Below the pieces are notes generated by a model. That model was given only the letters and a program-made list of their open reading frames with translations. It was not told where the DNA came from and ran no database searches. DNA of 64,000 nt from Skermanella mucosa (GTDB lineage: Bacteria > Pseudomonadota > Alphaproteobacteria > Azospirillales > Azospirillaceae). Positions 1 through 8,928 of this stretch are shown piece by piece (positions within the stretch are counted from its first letter, which is position 1; every line of letters begins with the position of its first letter). The stretch lies in contig NZ_CP086106.1 of assembly GCF_016765655.2 (NCBI RefSeq), forward strand, positions 3,096,501-3,160,500. Reading direction: 5' to 3'. Made by a program: the position numbers and the translations under genes.

Positions 1-459
1 ACGGGACGCAGGCTGCTGACCCAGGCGCAGTGGGACGAGGTATCGGGCTTGGCGCTGGCGCTGTTCGACCGCGGGCGCGAGATCGCGGCGCGGCAGGGCC
101 TGATCCTGGTCGATACCAAGTACGAGTTCGGGTTCGACGGCGACGGCAGGATCATCCTGGCGGACGAGATCCACACCCCCGACAGCAGCCGCTACTGGTT
201 CGGCGAAAGCTACGGGCGGCGGGTCGCGGCGGGCGAACGGCCGGAAAGCTTCGACAAGGACTTCGTCCGCACCTGGGTGACCGCGCGCTGCGATCCGTAC
301 AAGGACCCGATCCCGGAAATCCCGGACGAGGTTGTGCTCCAGGCGGCGGCCCTCTATATCGACGTCTTCCAGCGGATCACCGGGACGGATTTCCCCATTC
401 CCGATGACCCGACGCCGGTCCTGGAGCGGATCCGCGCCAACCTCGCGCGCTATTTCTGA
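1..459 (+). CDS. purC: SAICAR synthase, C-terminal part (cut by window start)
   Basis: Phosphoribosylaminoimidazole-succinocarboxamide synthase joins CAIR and aspartate with ATP in de novo purine synthesis in the cytoplasm. Frame 1 is open from the first base to the TGA at 457-459, so only the C-terminal ~152 residues are present. They carry the family block LVDTKYEFG followed by [14 protein letters not shown], and then a FDKDFVRTW segment. The latter resembles the longer (~300 aa, Ade1-like) form of the enzyme more than the short E. coli form; that subtype is my reading. The next gene follows after about 46 bases on the same strand. Confidence 0.93.
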   Translation, partial: TGRRLLTQAQWDEVSGLALALFDRGREIAARQGLILVDTKYEFGFDGDGRIILADEIHTPDSSRYWFGESYGRRVAAGERPESFDKDFVRTWVTARCDPYKDPIPEIPDEVVLQAAALYIDVFQRITGTDFPIPDDPTPVLERIRANLARYF

Positions 460-505
460 CCGCTCCGCCGGCGGGTTTCCTCCCCGTCACCCCAGGGTTT
501 GACCG

Positions 506-1810
506 TTGACCTACGTCGGCATCGATTTCGGCACCACCAACAGCGCGGTCGCCGTGGCGGAGGCGTCCGGCCCGTCGCGGCTGGTGCCGCTGGCGGCAGC
601 CGGCCGGACATTCGACACCTTCCGCTCGGTCCTGTTCTTCGAGAAGCAAGAAGACCGGCTGGGATCGACGCTGGTCCACTGGGCCGGTCCCGAAGCGATC
701 GATGCCTATCTGGAAAGCGACGGCGAAGGCCGGTTCGTCCAGTCGGTGAAATCCTACCTGGCCGCGAAGGACTTCACCGGCACCAGCATCCTGGGCAAGC
801 AGTTCGGCATCGAGCCGCTCGTATCGCTGATCCTGAAGGACCTGAAGGCGAAGGCCGAAGCCTCCGCCGGCCCCCTGCCCGCAACCGTCGTCGTCGGACG
901 GCCGGCGCACTTCGTGGGCGAGGCAGGCGAGGATGCCGAGGCGCTGGCGCTGGAGCGGCTGCGCGACGCCTTCGCCCGGGCCGGCATGACCGACATCAGG
1001 TTCGAGCTGGAGCCGGTCGCCGCCGCCTATCATTACGAAAGCGGCCTCGACCGCGACGAGACGGTGCTGATCGCCGATTTCGGCGGCGGCACGAGCGATT
1101 TCTGCCTGCTGCGGGTCGGCCCCAAGGCCCGTGGGCGGGCGGAAGCCGGGGAAGACCGCGCCGGCGACATCCTGGGCGTGGGCGGCGTCGGGATCGCCGG
1201 GGACAGCTTCGACAGCAGGATCGTCGAGCACTGCGTGACGCCGCATCTGGGCAAGGGAACGCGCTACCGGGCGATGGACGGGCAGATGCTGCCGATGCCG
1301 GTGTGGCCCTTCGAATACATGCGCCGCTGGCATCTGCTGTCGTTCCTGAACACCGGCCAGACCCGGCGGATGCTCGCCGACATCCTGCGCACCGCGGAGG
1401 AGCCGGAGCGGGTCCGCGCCCTGATCACCGTGATCGAGGAGGGCCTGGGCTTCCATCTGCACCGCGCGGTGGAGCAGGCCAAGGTCGCCCTGTCGGCGGA
1501 GCCCCGGACCCTGTTCCGGTTCGCCCTGCCCGGTACGGTCATCAAAACGCCGATCCGCCGAGCCGAGTTCGAGGAATGGGTGAGGCCGGAAACGGAAGCC
1601 ATCGCCGCCTGCGTCGATGACCTGATGGCGCGTACCGGCGTCGGCGCGGCCGGGGTGGACCGGGTATTCCTGACCGGCGGATCATCGTTCATCCCGGTGA
1701 TCCGCAGGCTGTTCGCCGACCGGTTCGGCGAGGGCAAGCTGAAGACCGGCGGCGAGTTGACCTCGGTCGCGAGCGGCCTCGCGCTGGCCGCCCGCAACGC
1801 CACCCGGTAA
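506..1810 (+). CDS. Hsp70-family protein, YegD-like
   Basis: An Hsp70/actin-fold ATPase of 434 aa, close in layout to E. coli YegD (450 aa). The phosphate-1 motif GIDFGTTNS lies at residues 5-13, the phosphate-2 motif ADFGGGTSD at about 190-198, and the adenosine-type motif FLTGGSSFIP at about 388. It ends soon after the ATPase fold, so the peptide-binding domain of DnaK is missing and it is unlikely to be a classical foldase. The start is TTG at 506, the only one that puts the nucleotide motif at the usual N-terminal position. Its role is unknown. It may be cotranscribed with purC upstream and converges with the SDR gene 15 bp downstream. Confidence 0.85.
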   Translation: MTYVGIDFGTTNSAVAVAEASGPSRLVPLAAAGRTFDTFRSVLFFEKQEDRLGSTLVHWAGPEAIDAYLESDGEGRFVQSVKSYLAAKDFTGTSILGKQFGIEPLVSLILKDLKAKAEASAGPLPATVVVGRPAHFVGEAGEDAEALALERLRDAFARAGMTDIRFELEPVAAAYHYESGLDRDETVLIADFGGGTSDFCLLRVGPKARGRAEAGEDRAGDILGVGGVGIAGDSFDSRIVEHCVTPHLGKGTRYRAMDGQMLPMPVWPFEYMRRWHLLSFLNTGQTRRMLADILRTAEEPERVRALITVIEEGLGFHLHRAVEQAKVALSAEPRTLFRFALPGTVIKTPIRRAEFEEWVRPETEAIAACVDDLMARTGVGAAGVDRVFLTGGSSFIPVIRRLFADRFGEGKLKTGGELTSVASGLALAARNATR

Positions 1811-1825
1811 GGAGGAAGCTTCCGC

Positions 1826-2677
1826 TTAGGAAGCCCAGTTCTGCTTGAAGTCGCCGAACAGGGTCAGGCCGCCGCAGGCATAGATGGTCTGGCCGGTGAT
1901 GTAGGACGCCTCGTCCGACGCGAGGAACGCGAAGACCGACGCCATCTCCTCCGGTGAGCCGGCACGGCCCATGGGGATGTGGGACTCCACGTTGTCGCGG
2001 GCCTCCTCGTCGTTGCGCCAGGCGTTGTTGATGTCGGTCAGGATGGCGCCCGGAGCCACCGCGTTGACCCGGATGCCGCGGTCGGCATATTCGAGCGCCA
2101 GGGTCCGGGTCATGTTGCCCATGCCTCCCTTGGAGATCGAATAGGCGATGAAGCCCGGCTTGGGGACGAGCTGGTGGACGCTGGAGCAGTTCACGATGGT
2201 CCCGCCGCCCGGCCGGGACAGGAAGTGCCTGATCGCCGCCTGCGAGCACACCAGGGCGCCCGTCAGATTGATGCTCAGGATCCTGTGGAATTCTTCCATG
2301 GTGTAATCATGGCTCTCGGCTTCCGACTGGACGCCGGCATTGTTCACCAGGATGTCGAGACGGCCCCAGCCGGCAAGGACATCGTCCACCATCGCCAGGG
2401 CCGCGCGCTCGTCGCCGACGTCGGCCTGGATGATCCTGTGGCGGGCGGCGGCCTCCTGGAAACCAGCCTGAACGGAAGCGTCGCGGGCGCGCTCCAGGGT
2501 CTCGTTGGCCGCATCCTCCGATCCGGCGTAGTTGATCGCCACGGCGGCGCCCTCTTCTGCATAGCGGACGGCGACGGCGCTGCCGATGCCCCGGGATGCT
2601 CCGGTGATGAGGGCATGCCGTCCCTTGAGCCGGGAAGCGGTCGCCTGACGAGATTGCGGCGCTGAACTGTCGGACAT
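1826..2677 (-). CDS. SDR-family oxidoreductase (glucose 1-dehydrogenase-like)
   Basis: A classical short-chain dehydrogenase/reductase of 283 aa. It has the cofactor motif TGASRGIG (residues 25-32), NNAG (112-115), the catalytic Ser near 166 and the YxxxK pair Tyr179/Lys183. A leader of about 18 residues precedes the Rossmann fold. The C-terminal ITGQTIYACGG block is of the type found in proteins annotated as glucose 1-dehydrogenase or 3-oxoacyl-ACP reductase. The substrate cannot be read from sequence. It is divergent from the GNAT gene across a 125-bp spacer. Confidence 0.9.
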   Translation of the reverse strand: MSDSSAPQSRQATASRLKGRHALITGASRGIGSAVAVRYAEEGAAVAINYAGSEDAANETLERARDASVQAGFQEAAARHRIIQADVGDERAALAMVDDVLAGWGRLDILVNNAGVQSEAESHDYTMEEFHRILSINLTGALVCSQAAIRHFLSRPGGGTIVNCSSVHQLVPKPGFIAYSISKGGMGNMTRTLALEYADRGIRVNAVAPGAILTDINNAWRNDEEARDNVESHIPMGRAGSPEEMASVFAFLASDEASYITGQTIYACGGLTLFGDFKQNWAS

Positions 2678-2802
2678 GTGGCTTGCTACCTCTCGGTCCT
2701 GTCGGGTGCTGGTTGACGGGATAACGCTTGCCGGAACCGTTTTGTCTCCGGCCGGATAGTGAGGATAGTCTCACCCGGTACGGCAAATGGACGGAGACGG
2801 GA

Positions 2803-3555
2803 ATGGATGACGGATTGACCAAGGTGCGCGGCATCGAGGAACGCGCCTTCAACGCCTGGCCGGCGCTCGCGTCCGTCCAATGCGATGGCTGGCTGTTCCG
2901 TTTCTCCCGAGGATTGACCAAGCGGGCCAACTCCGTCAACGCGCTGCAACCCGCCGGCCGGTTCCGCGACACGTTGGGTCTGGCCGAGGACCTGTACCCG
3001 CGGCAGCGCCTGCCGGTGATCTTCCGGCTGTCACCCCTGGCCGGGGACGAACCGGACGACACCCTTCACCGCGTCGGTTACCGGCGGATTGACGAGACAC
3101 TGGTCATGACCGCGGCGCTGGGCGACAGGAGGCCTGCCGATCCGGAGGTGGTGATCACCTGTTCCCCGGACACGTCCTGGAGCGAAGGCTTCGCCTCGGC
3201 CAACGGCATCAGCCCGACCATGAGGGAGATCCACGACCGCATGCTCGGCTCCATCCTGCTGCCGGCCGCCTTCGCCACCGTTCTCGACGGGGGGCGGGCG
3301 GCAGGCTATGGCTTGGCGGTGGCCGAACGCGGCATGGTCGGTCTGTTCGACATCGTGACGGTGCCCGAGTTTCGACGCCGCGGGATCGCCCGCCGGATGG
3401 TCGAGGCCCTTCTGGCCTGGGGCGCCGCACGGAACGCCGAACGCGCCTATCTGCAGGTCACCGCGTCCAACGAACGGGCGCTCAATCTGTACGAGGCTAC
3501 AGGTTTCCGGGAAGCTTACCGGTACCACTACCGGATACGGTCCACCGCGATCTAG
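2803..3555 (+). CDS. GNAT-family N-acetyltransferase
   Basis: A protein of 250 aa whose C-terminal half is a GNAT fold. The acetyl-CoA pyrophosphate-binding motif RRRGIARRMVEALL lies at about residues 191-204, followed by the usual NERALNLYEATGF segment. The N-terminal ~110 residues form a second, less conserved lobe seen in long GNAT proteins. I chose the ATG at 2803, which follows a GGAGACGG stretch; an in-frame upstream start at 2728 has no such site. The acceptor substrate is unknown. Its TAG stop codon (3553-3555) is the left end of the mobile element described next, so the original C-terminus may have been altered by that insertion. Confidence 0.85.
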   Translation: MDDGLTKVRGIEERAFNAWPALASVQCDGWLFRFSRGLTKRANSVNALQPAGRFRDTLGLAEDLYPRQRLPVIFRLSPLAGDEPDDTLHRVGYRRIDETLVMTAALGDRRPADPEVVITCSPDTSWSEGFASANGISPTMREIHDRMLGSILLPAAFATVLDGGRAAGYGLAVAERGMVGLFDIVTVPEFRRRGIARRMVEALLAWGAARNAERAYLQVTASNERALNLYEATGFREAYRYHYRIRSTAI

Positions 3556-3731
3556 TGGTCCCGTACAGTGTTCTTCATGACATTCGGCGGAGCGGAGTGC
3601 GGTAGGTCGGCCTTCGCCCGTCAGGGCGAACGCCGACACCCTGCACCAACGCTCCGGCCACGCTGTCGGCGTCGGCCTTCGGCCGAGGCCGACCTACGGT
3701 AAATCAATAGAAACCATGTGCCGGACCACTG
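3553..3731. mobile_element. MITE-like element, copy 1 (IS630/Tc1-type ends)
   Basis: A noncoding element of about 178 bp that is nearly identical to 12495-12674. The left end reads CTAGTGGTCC and the right end GGACCACTGG, so the termini are inverted repeats of about 10 bp that continue imperfectly inward (GTACAGTG against CATGTGCC). Subterminal arms GTAGGTCGGCC and GGCCGACCTAC form a second inverted repeat, so the transcript could fold into a long hairpin. CTAG with TA duplication is the known target choice of IS630-family transposases. The right flank here is CTGG rather than CTAG, so one TA copy has decayed. There is no transposase gene; it would depend on one elsewhere. Confidence 0.75.
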
Positions 3732-3755
3732 GCGCCCCACGCCGGAACGGCTGGA

Positions 3756-4592
3756 TCACAGCATCTCCAGCGACCGTGGTCCGGTCGGCGGCGGAAAGAC
3801 CCGGTCGAGGGCCACCAGATCCTCCTCGCTCAGAACCAGGTCCGCCGCGGCGCGATTGGCCTTCACATGGTCCGGATCGCTGGCCTTCGGGATGGCGACG
3901 ACGCCTTCGTGCCGAAGCACCCAGGCAAGCGCCACCTGGAACAGGGTGGCGCCGAGACGATCGGCGATCGTCCGCAACGCGCCCTTCGCCGGCATGCGCC
4001 CCTGCTCGATGGGGCTGTAGGCCATGACGGGGATGGAGCGCTGGACGCACCAGGGAAGCAGATCCCATTCGATGCCCCTGCGCGTGAGATTGTAGAGGAC
4101 CTGGTTGACGGCGCATGCTTCGCCGCCGGGAACCTCCATCAGTTCGGCCATGTCGTCGGGGTCCAGGTTGCTGACGCCCCAGGCGCGGATCTTGCCCTGC
4201 TCCTTCAGCCGCTCGAACGTTTCGACCGTCTCGGCCAGGGGGATGCCGCCGCGCCAGTGAAGCAGGTAAAGCTCCATGCGGTCGGTTCCGAGGCGTTTCA
4301 GGCTGCGCTCGCACGCCTCGACTGCACTGCGCCGGCCGGCATTGTGCGGATAGACCTTGCTGACCAGGAAACACTCGTCCCGGCGCCCCGCGATGGCCTC
4401 GCCGACGACCTCCTCCGCCCCGCCTTCGCCATACATTTCCGCCGTGTCGATCAAACTCATGCCGAGATCCAGGCCCAGCCGGAGTGAACGTACCTCGCGG
4501 TCACGCTGACGCCGGTCCTCGCCCATCCCCCAGGTGCCCTGCCCCAGGATCGGCACCTGCATCGACGCCAGGGAAATGGAACGGATCGGCAT
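3756..4592 (-). CDS. Aldo/keto reductase
   Basis: An NADPH-dependent aldo/keto reductase of 278 aa. The catalytic tetrad is visible as Asp49 and Tyr54 (DTAEMYG), Lys79 (VSKVYP) and His112 (LLHW). The C-terminal AIPKASDPDHVKAN motif is the cofactor-phosphate binding loop. It is closest in style to the YeaE/methylglyoxal-reductase branch, although its physiological carbonyl substrate cannot be told. The start at 4592 is supported by AAGGAGA seven bases upstream. It stands alone between the mobile element and the chemoreceptor promoter region. Confidence 0.9.
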   Translation of the reverse strand: MPIRSISLASMQVPILGQGTWGMGEDRRQRDREVRSLRLGLDLGMSLIDTAEMYGEGGAEEVVGEAIAGRRDECFLVSKVYPHNAGRRSAVEACERSLKRLGTDRMELYLLHWRGGIPLAETVETFERLKEQGKIRAWGVSNLDPDDMAELMEVPGGEACAVNQVLYNLTRRGIEWDLLPWCVQRSIPVMAYSPIEQGRMPAKGALRTIADRLGATLFQVALAWVLRHEGVVAIPKASDPDHVKANRAAADLVLSEEDLVALDRVFPPPTGPRSLEML

Positions 4593-4902
4593 ATCGGTCT
4601 CCTTGATCGATCATCATGTCGCTTGTCGGGCAAAGAACGCGGGCCGAACGGTTCCGGTTGCTTGGCCAAGCGACAGCACCCGTCCATGCCGCGATCTCTC
4701 GGCAATAAAATAAGATTTCATGAGCAATGAAATCACAAGGATTTCGAGAACAGACCGGTGCGGCTTGTTTTCCGGCCGGACTATTAACCTGCAGGATAGT
4801 CCCAACTGTCTACGCCGGAAATATGCTCCATAAAACCTTCATTTAACTCTACGTTCATGGTAACTCTTTCGGTAAGTTAACCCACGGTTGTTGGAGAGGT
4901 TG
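4593..4902. other. Divergent intergenic region (310 bp) with an inverted repeat
   Basis: This spacer between the aldo/keto reductase and the chemoreceptor is clearly more AT-rich than its surroundings and contains no convincing gene. It holds an 8-bp inverted repeat, GATTTCAT at 4714-4721 and ATGAAATC at 4727-4734 separated by 5 bases, which could be a regulator site. Promoters for both flanking genes must lie here, but I cannot place -35/-10 boxes with confidence. Confidence 0.6.
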
Positions 4903-7140
4903 ATGTTCCGTTCCCTTGGCATCGCCCAGCGTTTGGCGATCGCGGCGCTGTTGTTCCTGGCTCCGGTGGGCTTCGTGCTGACGGCGCTTGTCGGCAATCA
5001 GAACACGACGATCCGGTTCAGCGAAAAGGAATTGGCCGGAACGTTCCAGCTCAGGCAGGTCGCCGCGGTTCACAGGGATTTGGCTCTTGCGGAACTCCGG
5101 CGCGGCAAGCCGGCCGAAGGCGGCATCGCGGCATTGGAGTCGGCGGAGCGGAGCTTCGGCGAGGGAATGGAAAGCGCCGAACTGACACGCGCGGCGATGA
5201 CGGCCTTACGGTCCGCGGCAGAGACGGGGGACGGCCTCGACGAGGCGCGAGCGGCATTGAGGGCGCTGACCGCCCGGGTCGGCGACAAGAGCAACCTGAT
5301 CCTCGATCCGGATCTCGACTCCTTCTATGTCATGGACCTCATGCTGGTGAAGCTGCCCGAGGCGCTCGACCGGTTGGTCGCCATGGTGACGCTGGCCCGC
5401 CGGACCTTCGCCGACGGCGCGCTGGACCCGGACGAGCGGGTCGCCTTCTACGTCGAACTGGGCGGGTTGAAGACGGTGACCGATGGCCTCGAGTCATCGC
5501 TCGCCTCGGCCTACAGCGGCAGCGCGGACGGATCGGTCAAGGCTTCGCTCGACGGACCTGCGCGCGCCCTGATCGGCGAATTGGCCGCACTGCTGGGCTC
5601 GATCGAGCGCGGCACGCCGGATCCGGCGGCGGTGGAAGCCCTGATCGCCAAATGGAACGACTTCTACCAAGCCGCTTCGTCCGAACTGGAACGGCTGCTG
5701 GAGGCCCGTATCGGCGGTTTCCAATCGTCCCAGTTCTGGACCCTGCTGATCACGGCCCTGCTGTTCGGTGGGGCGGCGCTTGCCGTTCTCCTGGTGGTCC
5801 GGCGCGGCGTCCTCGTGCCGCTGCTCGGCTTGACGCAGGCGATGCAGCGGCTCGCCCAGGGCGACCTGGACTGCGCCGTTCCCGGCGTGGGTCGGCGCGA
5901 CGAGGTCGGCGCAATGGCATCCGCCACCGAGGTGTTTCGCGACGCGGCACGCCGTAACCGGGAACTCGAGGCGGAACAGGCCCGGCAGCAGGCTAACCGG
6001 ACGCGGCGCCAGGATGCGCTGGAGGCCCTGACCCATGACTTCCAATCAGCCATATCCGGCCAGCTGAGGGCGGTGGCCGCCGCCGCGACCCAGTTGCAGG
6101 CAACGGCAGGATCCCTGAACGCGGAGGCGGAGCGGGCATCGGAGCAAGCGGTGCAGGCGGCGGAGAGCGCGGATGCCGCGGCGCGCAACGCCGAACTCGT
6201 CTCGGCCGCGGCGGATGAACTGGCGGGAGCCAGCAGCGAGATCGGCGTGCAGGTCGAACGCACGACTCTGACGACGAGGGCTGCGGTCGAGCAGGCCGGA
6301 CGCGCCGAATCCACCACCCGCCAACTGACGAGCGTCGCCGCAGGCGTTACGCAGATCGTCCAATTCATCCAGGACATCGCGTCGCAGACCAATCTCCTGG
6401 CCCTCAACGCGACGATCGAGGCGGCCCGCGCCGGCGAGGCGGGGAAAGGGTTCGCCGTCGTCGCGGGCGAGGTCAAGAACCTGGCGACCCAGACTTCCAA
6501 GGCGACCGAGGAAGTGACGGCCAGGGTCAGCGCGGTCGTCGAATCGGCCAACGGCGTCGCCGGCCTGATCGGAGAGATCTCCCGGACGATCGGCGCCATC
6601 GACGAGAGCTCCGGCATGATCGCCGCCGCGGTGACGGAGCAGGACGCCTCTACGTCGGAGATCAGCCGCAACGTCAAGGAAGCTGCGGACAAGAGCATGC
6701 ATGCGTCCGGCAGCATCGGCATGGTCAAGGATACGACCGATTTCACCAGGGCCGCGGCGACCGAACTCCTGTCGGCGGCGTCCGAACTGTCGCTCCAGGC
6801 GGAGACGCTGCGCGGCGAGGTCGACCAGTTCCTGTCGGCCATGGCCAGCGCCGGGGAACGCCGCACCTACGAGCGGCGGCCGCACGACGCCCCGATCTCG
6901 GTCGTCATCGGGAACCAGTCGATCGCCGGGCGGATGGTCGACATCTCCAGCGGCGGTTCCGCGGTTCGGGTCGACGGCAGCTGGCCGATCGGCACGGCCT
7001 TGACGCTGGTCTTCACCGGGCATCGGATCGCCGGCCGTATCGTCGAGGAGCATGACGGACTGGTCCGTATCCAGTTCAGGTTCGACACCGAGACCAGGGC
7101 GCAGGTGGAACGCCTGTTCGAGAAGGAGCTTGCCGCCTGA
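4903..7140 (+). CDS. Methyl-accepting chemotaxis protein with C-terminal PilZ domain
   Basis: A transmembrane chemoreceptor of 745 aa. It has an N-terminal membrane helix (about 9-28), a periplasmic helical sensor region, a second membrane helix (about 277-300), HAMP (about 300-355), and the signalling hairpin around [18 protein letters not shown] (about 492-510). At about 653-742 follows a PilZ domain with the c-di-GMP motifs RTYER and DISSGG. Known relatives such as Azospirillum brasilense Tlp1 bind c-di-GMP through such a tail to couple taxis to second-messenger level. I chose the ATG at 4903, after GGAGAGG; TTG at 4888 is in frame but less likely. No che genes are nearby, so it is an orphan receptor. 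The ligand is unknown. Confidence 0.93.
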   Translation: MFRSLGIAQRLAIAALLFLAPVGFVLTALVGNQNTTIRFSEKELAGTFQLRQVAAVHRDLALAELRRGKPAEGGIAALESAERSFGEGMESAELTRAAMTALRSAAETGDGLDEARAALRALTARVGDKSNLILDPDLDSFYVMDLMLVKLPEALDRLVAMVTLARRTFADGALDPDERVAFYVELGGLKTVTDGLESSLASAYSGSADGSVKASLDGPARALIGELAALLGSIERGTPDPAAVEALIAKWNDFYQAASSELERLLEARIGGFQSSQFWTLLITALLFGGAALAVLLVVRRGVLVPLLGLTQAMQRLAQGDLDCAVPGVGRRDEVGAMASATEVFRDAARRNRELEAEQARQQANRTRRQDALEALTHDFQSAISGQLRAVAAAATQLQATAGSLNAEAERASEQAVQAAESADAAARNAELVSAAADELAGASSEIGVQVERTTLTTRAAVEQAGRAESTTRQLTSVAAGVTQIVQFIQDIASQTNLLALNATIEAARAGEAGKGFAVVAGEVKNLATQTSKATEEVTARVSAVVESANGVAGLIGEISRTIGAIDESSGMIAAAVTEQDASTSEISRNVKEAADKSMHASGSIGMVKDTTDFTRAAATELLSAASELSLQAETLRGEVDQFLSAMASAGERRTYERRPHDAPISVVIGNQSIAGRMVDISSGGSAVRVDGSWPIGTALTLVFTGHRIAGRIVEEHDGLVRIQFRFDTETRAQVERLFEKELAA

Positions 7141-7266
7141 CCCGGGCCGTGACGACCGACTCCTGGAACGGAACGGCCTGTCGATGGTTGCCGGGGGCGG
7201 CGGGACATGTTATGGAACGATCAGTCCACAACAGGCGCCGCACCCCATCTTCGGAAGGCCATCGAC

Positions 7267-7974
7267 ATGATCGATCTGCATTACTGGACGACCCCCAACG
7301 GCCACAAAGTCACGATGTTCCTGGAGGAGACCGGTCTCCCCTACCGGATCGTCCCGGTCAACATCAGCGCCGGCGACCAGTTCAAGCCGGAATTCCTGAA
7401 GATCGCCCCGAACAACCGCATTCCGGCGATCGTGGACAACGATCCGGCCGGCGGCGGTGAACCGATCTCCGTCTTCGAGTCCGGGGCGATCCTGATCTAT
7501 CTGGCCGAGAAGACCGGAGAATTCCTGCCCCGGGAGCCACGGGCCCGGGCCGAGGTGCTGCAATGGCTGATGTGGCAGATGGGCGGGCTGGGACCCATGG
7601 CGGGCCAGAACCACCATTTCGTGCAGTACGCGCCGGAACGCATCCCGTACGCCATGGATCGCTACGTCAAGGAGACGAACCGTCTGTATGGCGTGCTGGA
7701 CCGGCGTCTGGCCGACCGGCAGTTCGTCGCGGGCGACTACTCCATCGCCGACATGGCGGCTTATCCGTGGATCGTTCCCTACGAGCGCCAGCAGCAGGAT
7801 TTGAACGACTTCCCGAACCTGAAGCGCTGGTTCGAAACCATCCGGGAGCGGCCGGCAGTCGTCCGTGCCTATGACCGCGCCGCCGAGATCAACAGCCAGC
7901 CGACCATGACCGAGGAAGCCAAGAAGATCATGTTCGGCCAGACGGCATCGACGACGACAAGCTCCACGAAGTAA
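7267..7974 (+). CDS. Glutathione S-transferase family protein (YfcG/YghU-like)
   Basis: A GST-fold protein of 235 aa. The N-terminal thioredoxin-like domain begins LHYWTTPNGHKVTMFLEE, with the TxxNGHKV signature at about residues 8-15 that is typical of nu-class enzymes (YfcG, YghU). In these a Thr/Asn pair replaces the catalytic Ser/Tyr, and the proteins act as glutathione-dependent disulfide-bond reductases. The C-terminal all-helical domain ends in a short Ser/Thr-rich tail. The start at 7267 has GGAAGG upstream. It converges with the YtfJ-like gene after 9 bp. Confidence 0.88.
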   Translation: MIDLHYWTTPNGHKVTMFLEETGLPYRIVPVNISAGDQFKPEFLKIAPNNRIPAIVDNDPAGGGEPISVFESGAILIYLAEKTGEFLPREPRARAEVLQWLMWQMGGLGPMAGQNHHFVQYAPERIPYAMDRYVKETNRLYGVLDRRLADRQFVAGDYSIADMAAYPWIVPYERQQQDLNDFPNLKRWFETIRERPAVVRAYDRAAEINSQPTMTEEAKKIMFGQTASTTTSSTK

Positions 7975-7983
7975 CGGCGATCC

Positions 7984-8445
7984 TCAATCCAGCGGGGCGA
8001 CGGCGACCACCGTGGACGCCGGCGCCGCCGAAGCGGGAGCCGGTACCGCGACCGGCACCGGCTCCGCGGTCGGCTGGGTCGCGGCGGTAGATGACTTGTC
8101 CCGGCGATAGGCGTTGCTCAACTCGCTCGCGACGTCGGAATGGGCCTTGGTCGCCGAAGACACGAATTCGGACTGCAGATGCTGGATCTCCACCCCGTCC
8201 GGACGAACGACGATCACCGCGCAGGGAACCACGCCACCGCCGCCACCGCCACCGCAGGCCTCGCCGAAGATTGATCCCCCGCCGGCGCCGACCCCGAAAG
8301 TCGTGACATAGATCGGGACCAGCGTCGTGTCGCCTACCTGGATCGGCGTACCCGCGACCCCCTTACCCAGTATCTTCTGAAACTCCTGAAGGGTCGAAAC
8401 CATCAGGTCCTGGACCGGATCGGGCATGAACGGGTTGGTCAGCAT
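7984..8445 (-). CDS. GerW/YtfJ-family protein
   Basis: A small cytosolic-looking protein of 153 aa matching the GerW (Spore_YtfJ) family. It has a short amphipathic N-terminal helix, a GKGVAGTPIQVGDTTLVPI strand block at about residues 27-45, and a long glycine-rich loop (52-71) with one Cys. A PCAVIVVRPDGVEI strand follows. After about residue 110 the tail is Ala/Pro/Thr/Val-rich and probably disordered. The family was named from Bacillus spore germination, but it is also found in non-sporulating bacteria, where its function is unknown. The start has AGGGAG upstream. It is probably cotranscribed with the small gene upstream (12-bp gap). Confidence 0.8.
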   Translation of the reverse strand: MLTNPFMPDPVQDLMVSTLQEFQKILGKGVAGTPIQVGDTTLVPIYVTTFGVGAGGGSIFGEACGGGGGGGVVPCAVIVVRPDGVEIQHLQSEFVSSATKAHSDVASELSNAYRRDKSSTAATQPTAEPVPVAVPAPASAAPASTVVAVAPLD

Positions 8446-8456
8446 CGCGCATCTCC

Positions 8457-8702
8457 CTAAGCAGCTGGAGAATGCTTATCATCACGGGCATTCCGGACGC
8501 GAGTCTCTTCCATAAGACGATCTAAAATTTCATCGGCATCCTCCGCTCCATACGGGGACCAGAGCCCGAAGCCTGACGCATCGTATCTGAAGCACGGACC
8601 CTGGACCGCGACTGACCAACGCGGAACGACGTTCCCTGATGCGGCGGCATGGTCACGAGAGGACCGCGGAAGAAATTTAGTTATAAAAGGAACGGCTTTC
8701 AC
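8457..8702 (-). CDS. Small hypothetical protein upstream of the YtfJ-like gene
   Basis: A possible 81-aa protein with a GTG start, a Trp-containing middle section (RWSVAVQGPCFRYDASGFGLWSP, split across the domain) and a charged helical C-terminus. I recognise no family. It supports translation only by position: same strand as the GerW-like gene and 11 bases before it. The ribosome-binding site is weak and the base composition at its 5' end is AT-rich for this genome. A chance reading frame is possible. Confidence 0.4.
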   Translation of the reverse strand: MKAVPFITKFLPRSSRDHAAASGNVVPRWSVAVQGPCFRYDASGFGLWSPYGAEDADEILDRLMEETRVRNARDDKHSPAA

Positions 8703-8821
8703 GAGAAGTTAATTGCCGTCCGGTGCGCCTGAGTGATAAAATCGCCCAATGGGTTAACACGTGACAGGCCCCAGTGGGTGCCCCATTTCTGGCCGGCATA
8801 TCGGATTAGCCCAGTTCACTG

Positions 8822-8846
8822 CTTTGCATTTCAGGTGAATGCAAAG
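8822..8846. repeat. 9-bp inverted repeat upstream of the CBS-domain gene
   Basis: CTTTGCATT at 8822-8830 is repeated in inverted form as AATGCAAAG at 8838-8846, with a 7-base loop. It lies 83 bp before the CBS-domain gene in an otherwise featureless 226-bp spacer. It could be an operator or an mRNA hairpin; the sequence does not decide. Confidence 0.5.
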
Positions 8847-8928
8847 AATGCGACACTGAATGCACCGGGCCGACAAACCCCAGGTGCAGCGGTCAGTTCA
8901 CCCGCGCCGCCAACCTCATGGGGAAGAT

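Noticed and set aside
2752-2803. Shared GGCCGGA...GATAGTC motif upstream of the GNAT gene and near 4775-4803
   Set aside because: The similarity is short and the spacing differs. I could not show it is more than chance.
3553-3731. Ordinary REP sequence
   Set aside because: The conserved 178-180-bp length, terminal inverted repeats and CTAG/TA ends fit a MITE better than a short REP unit.
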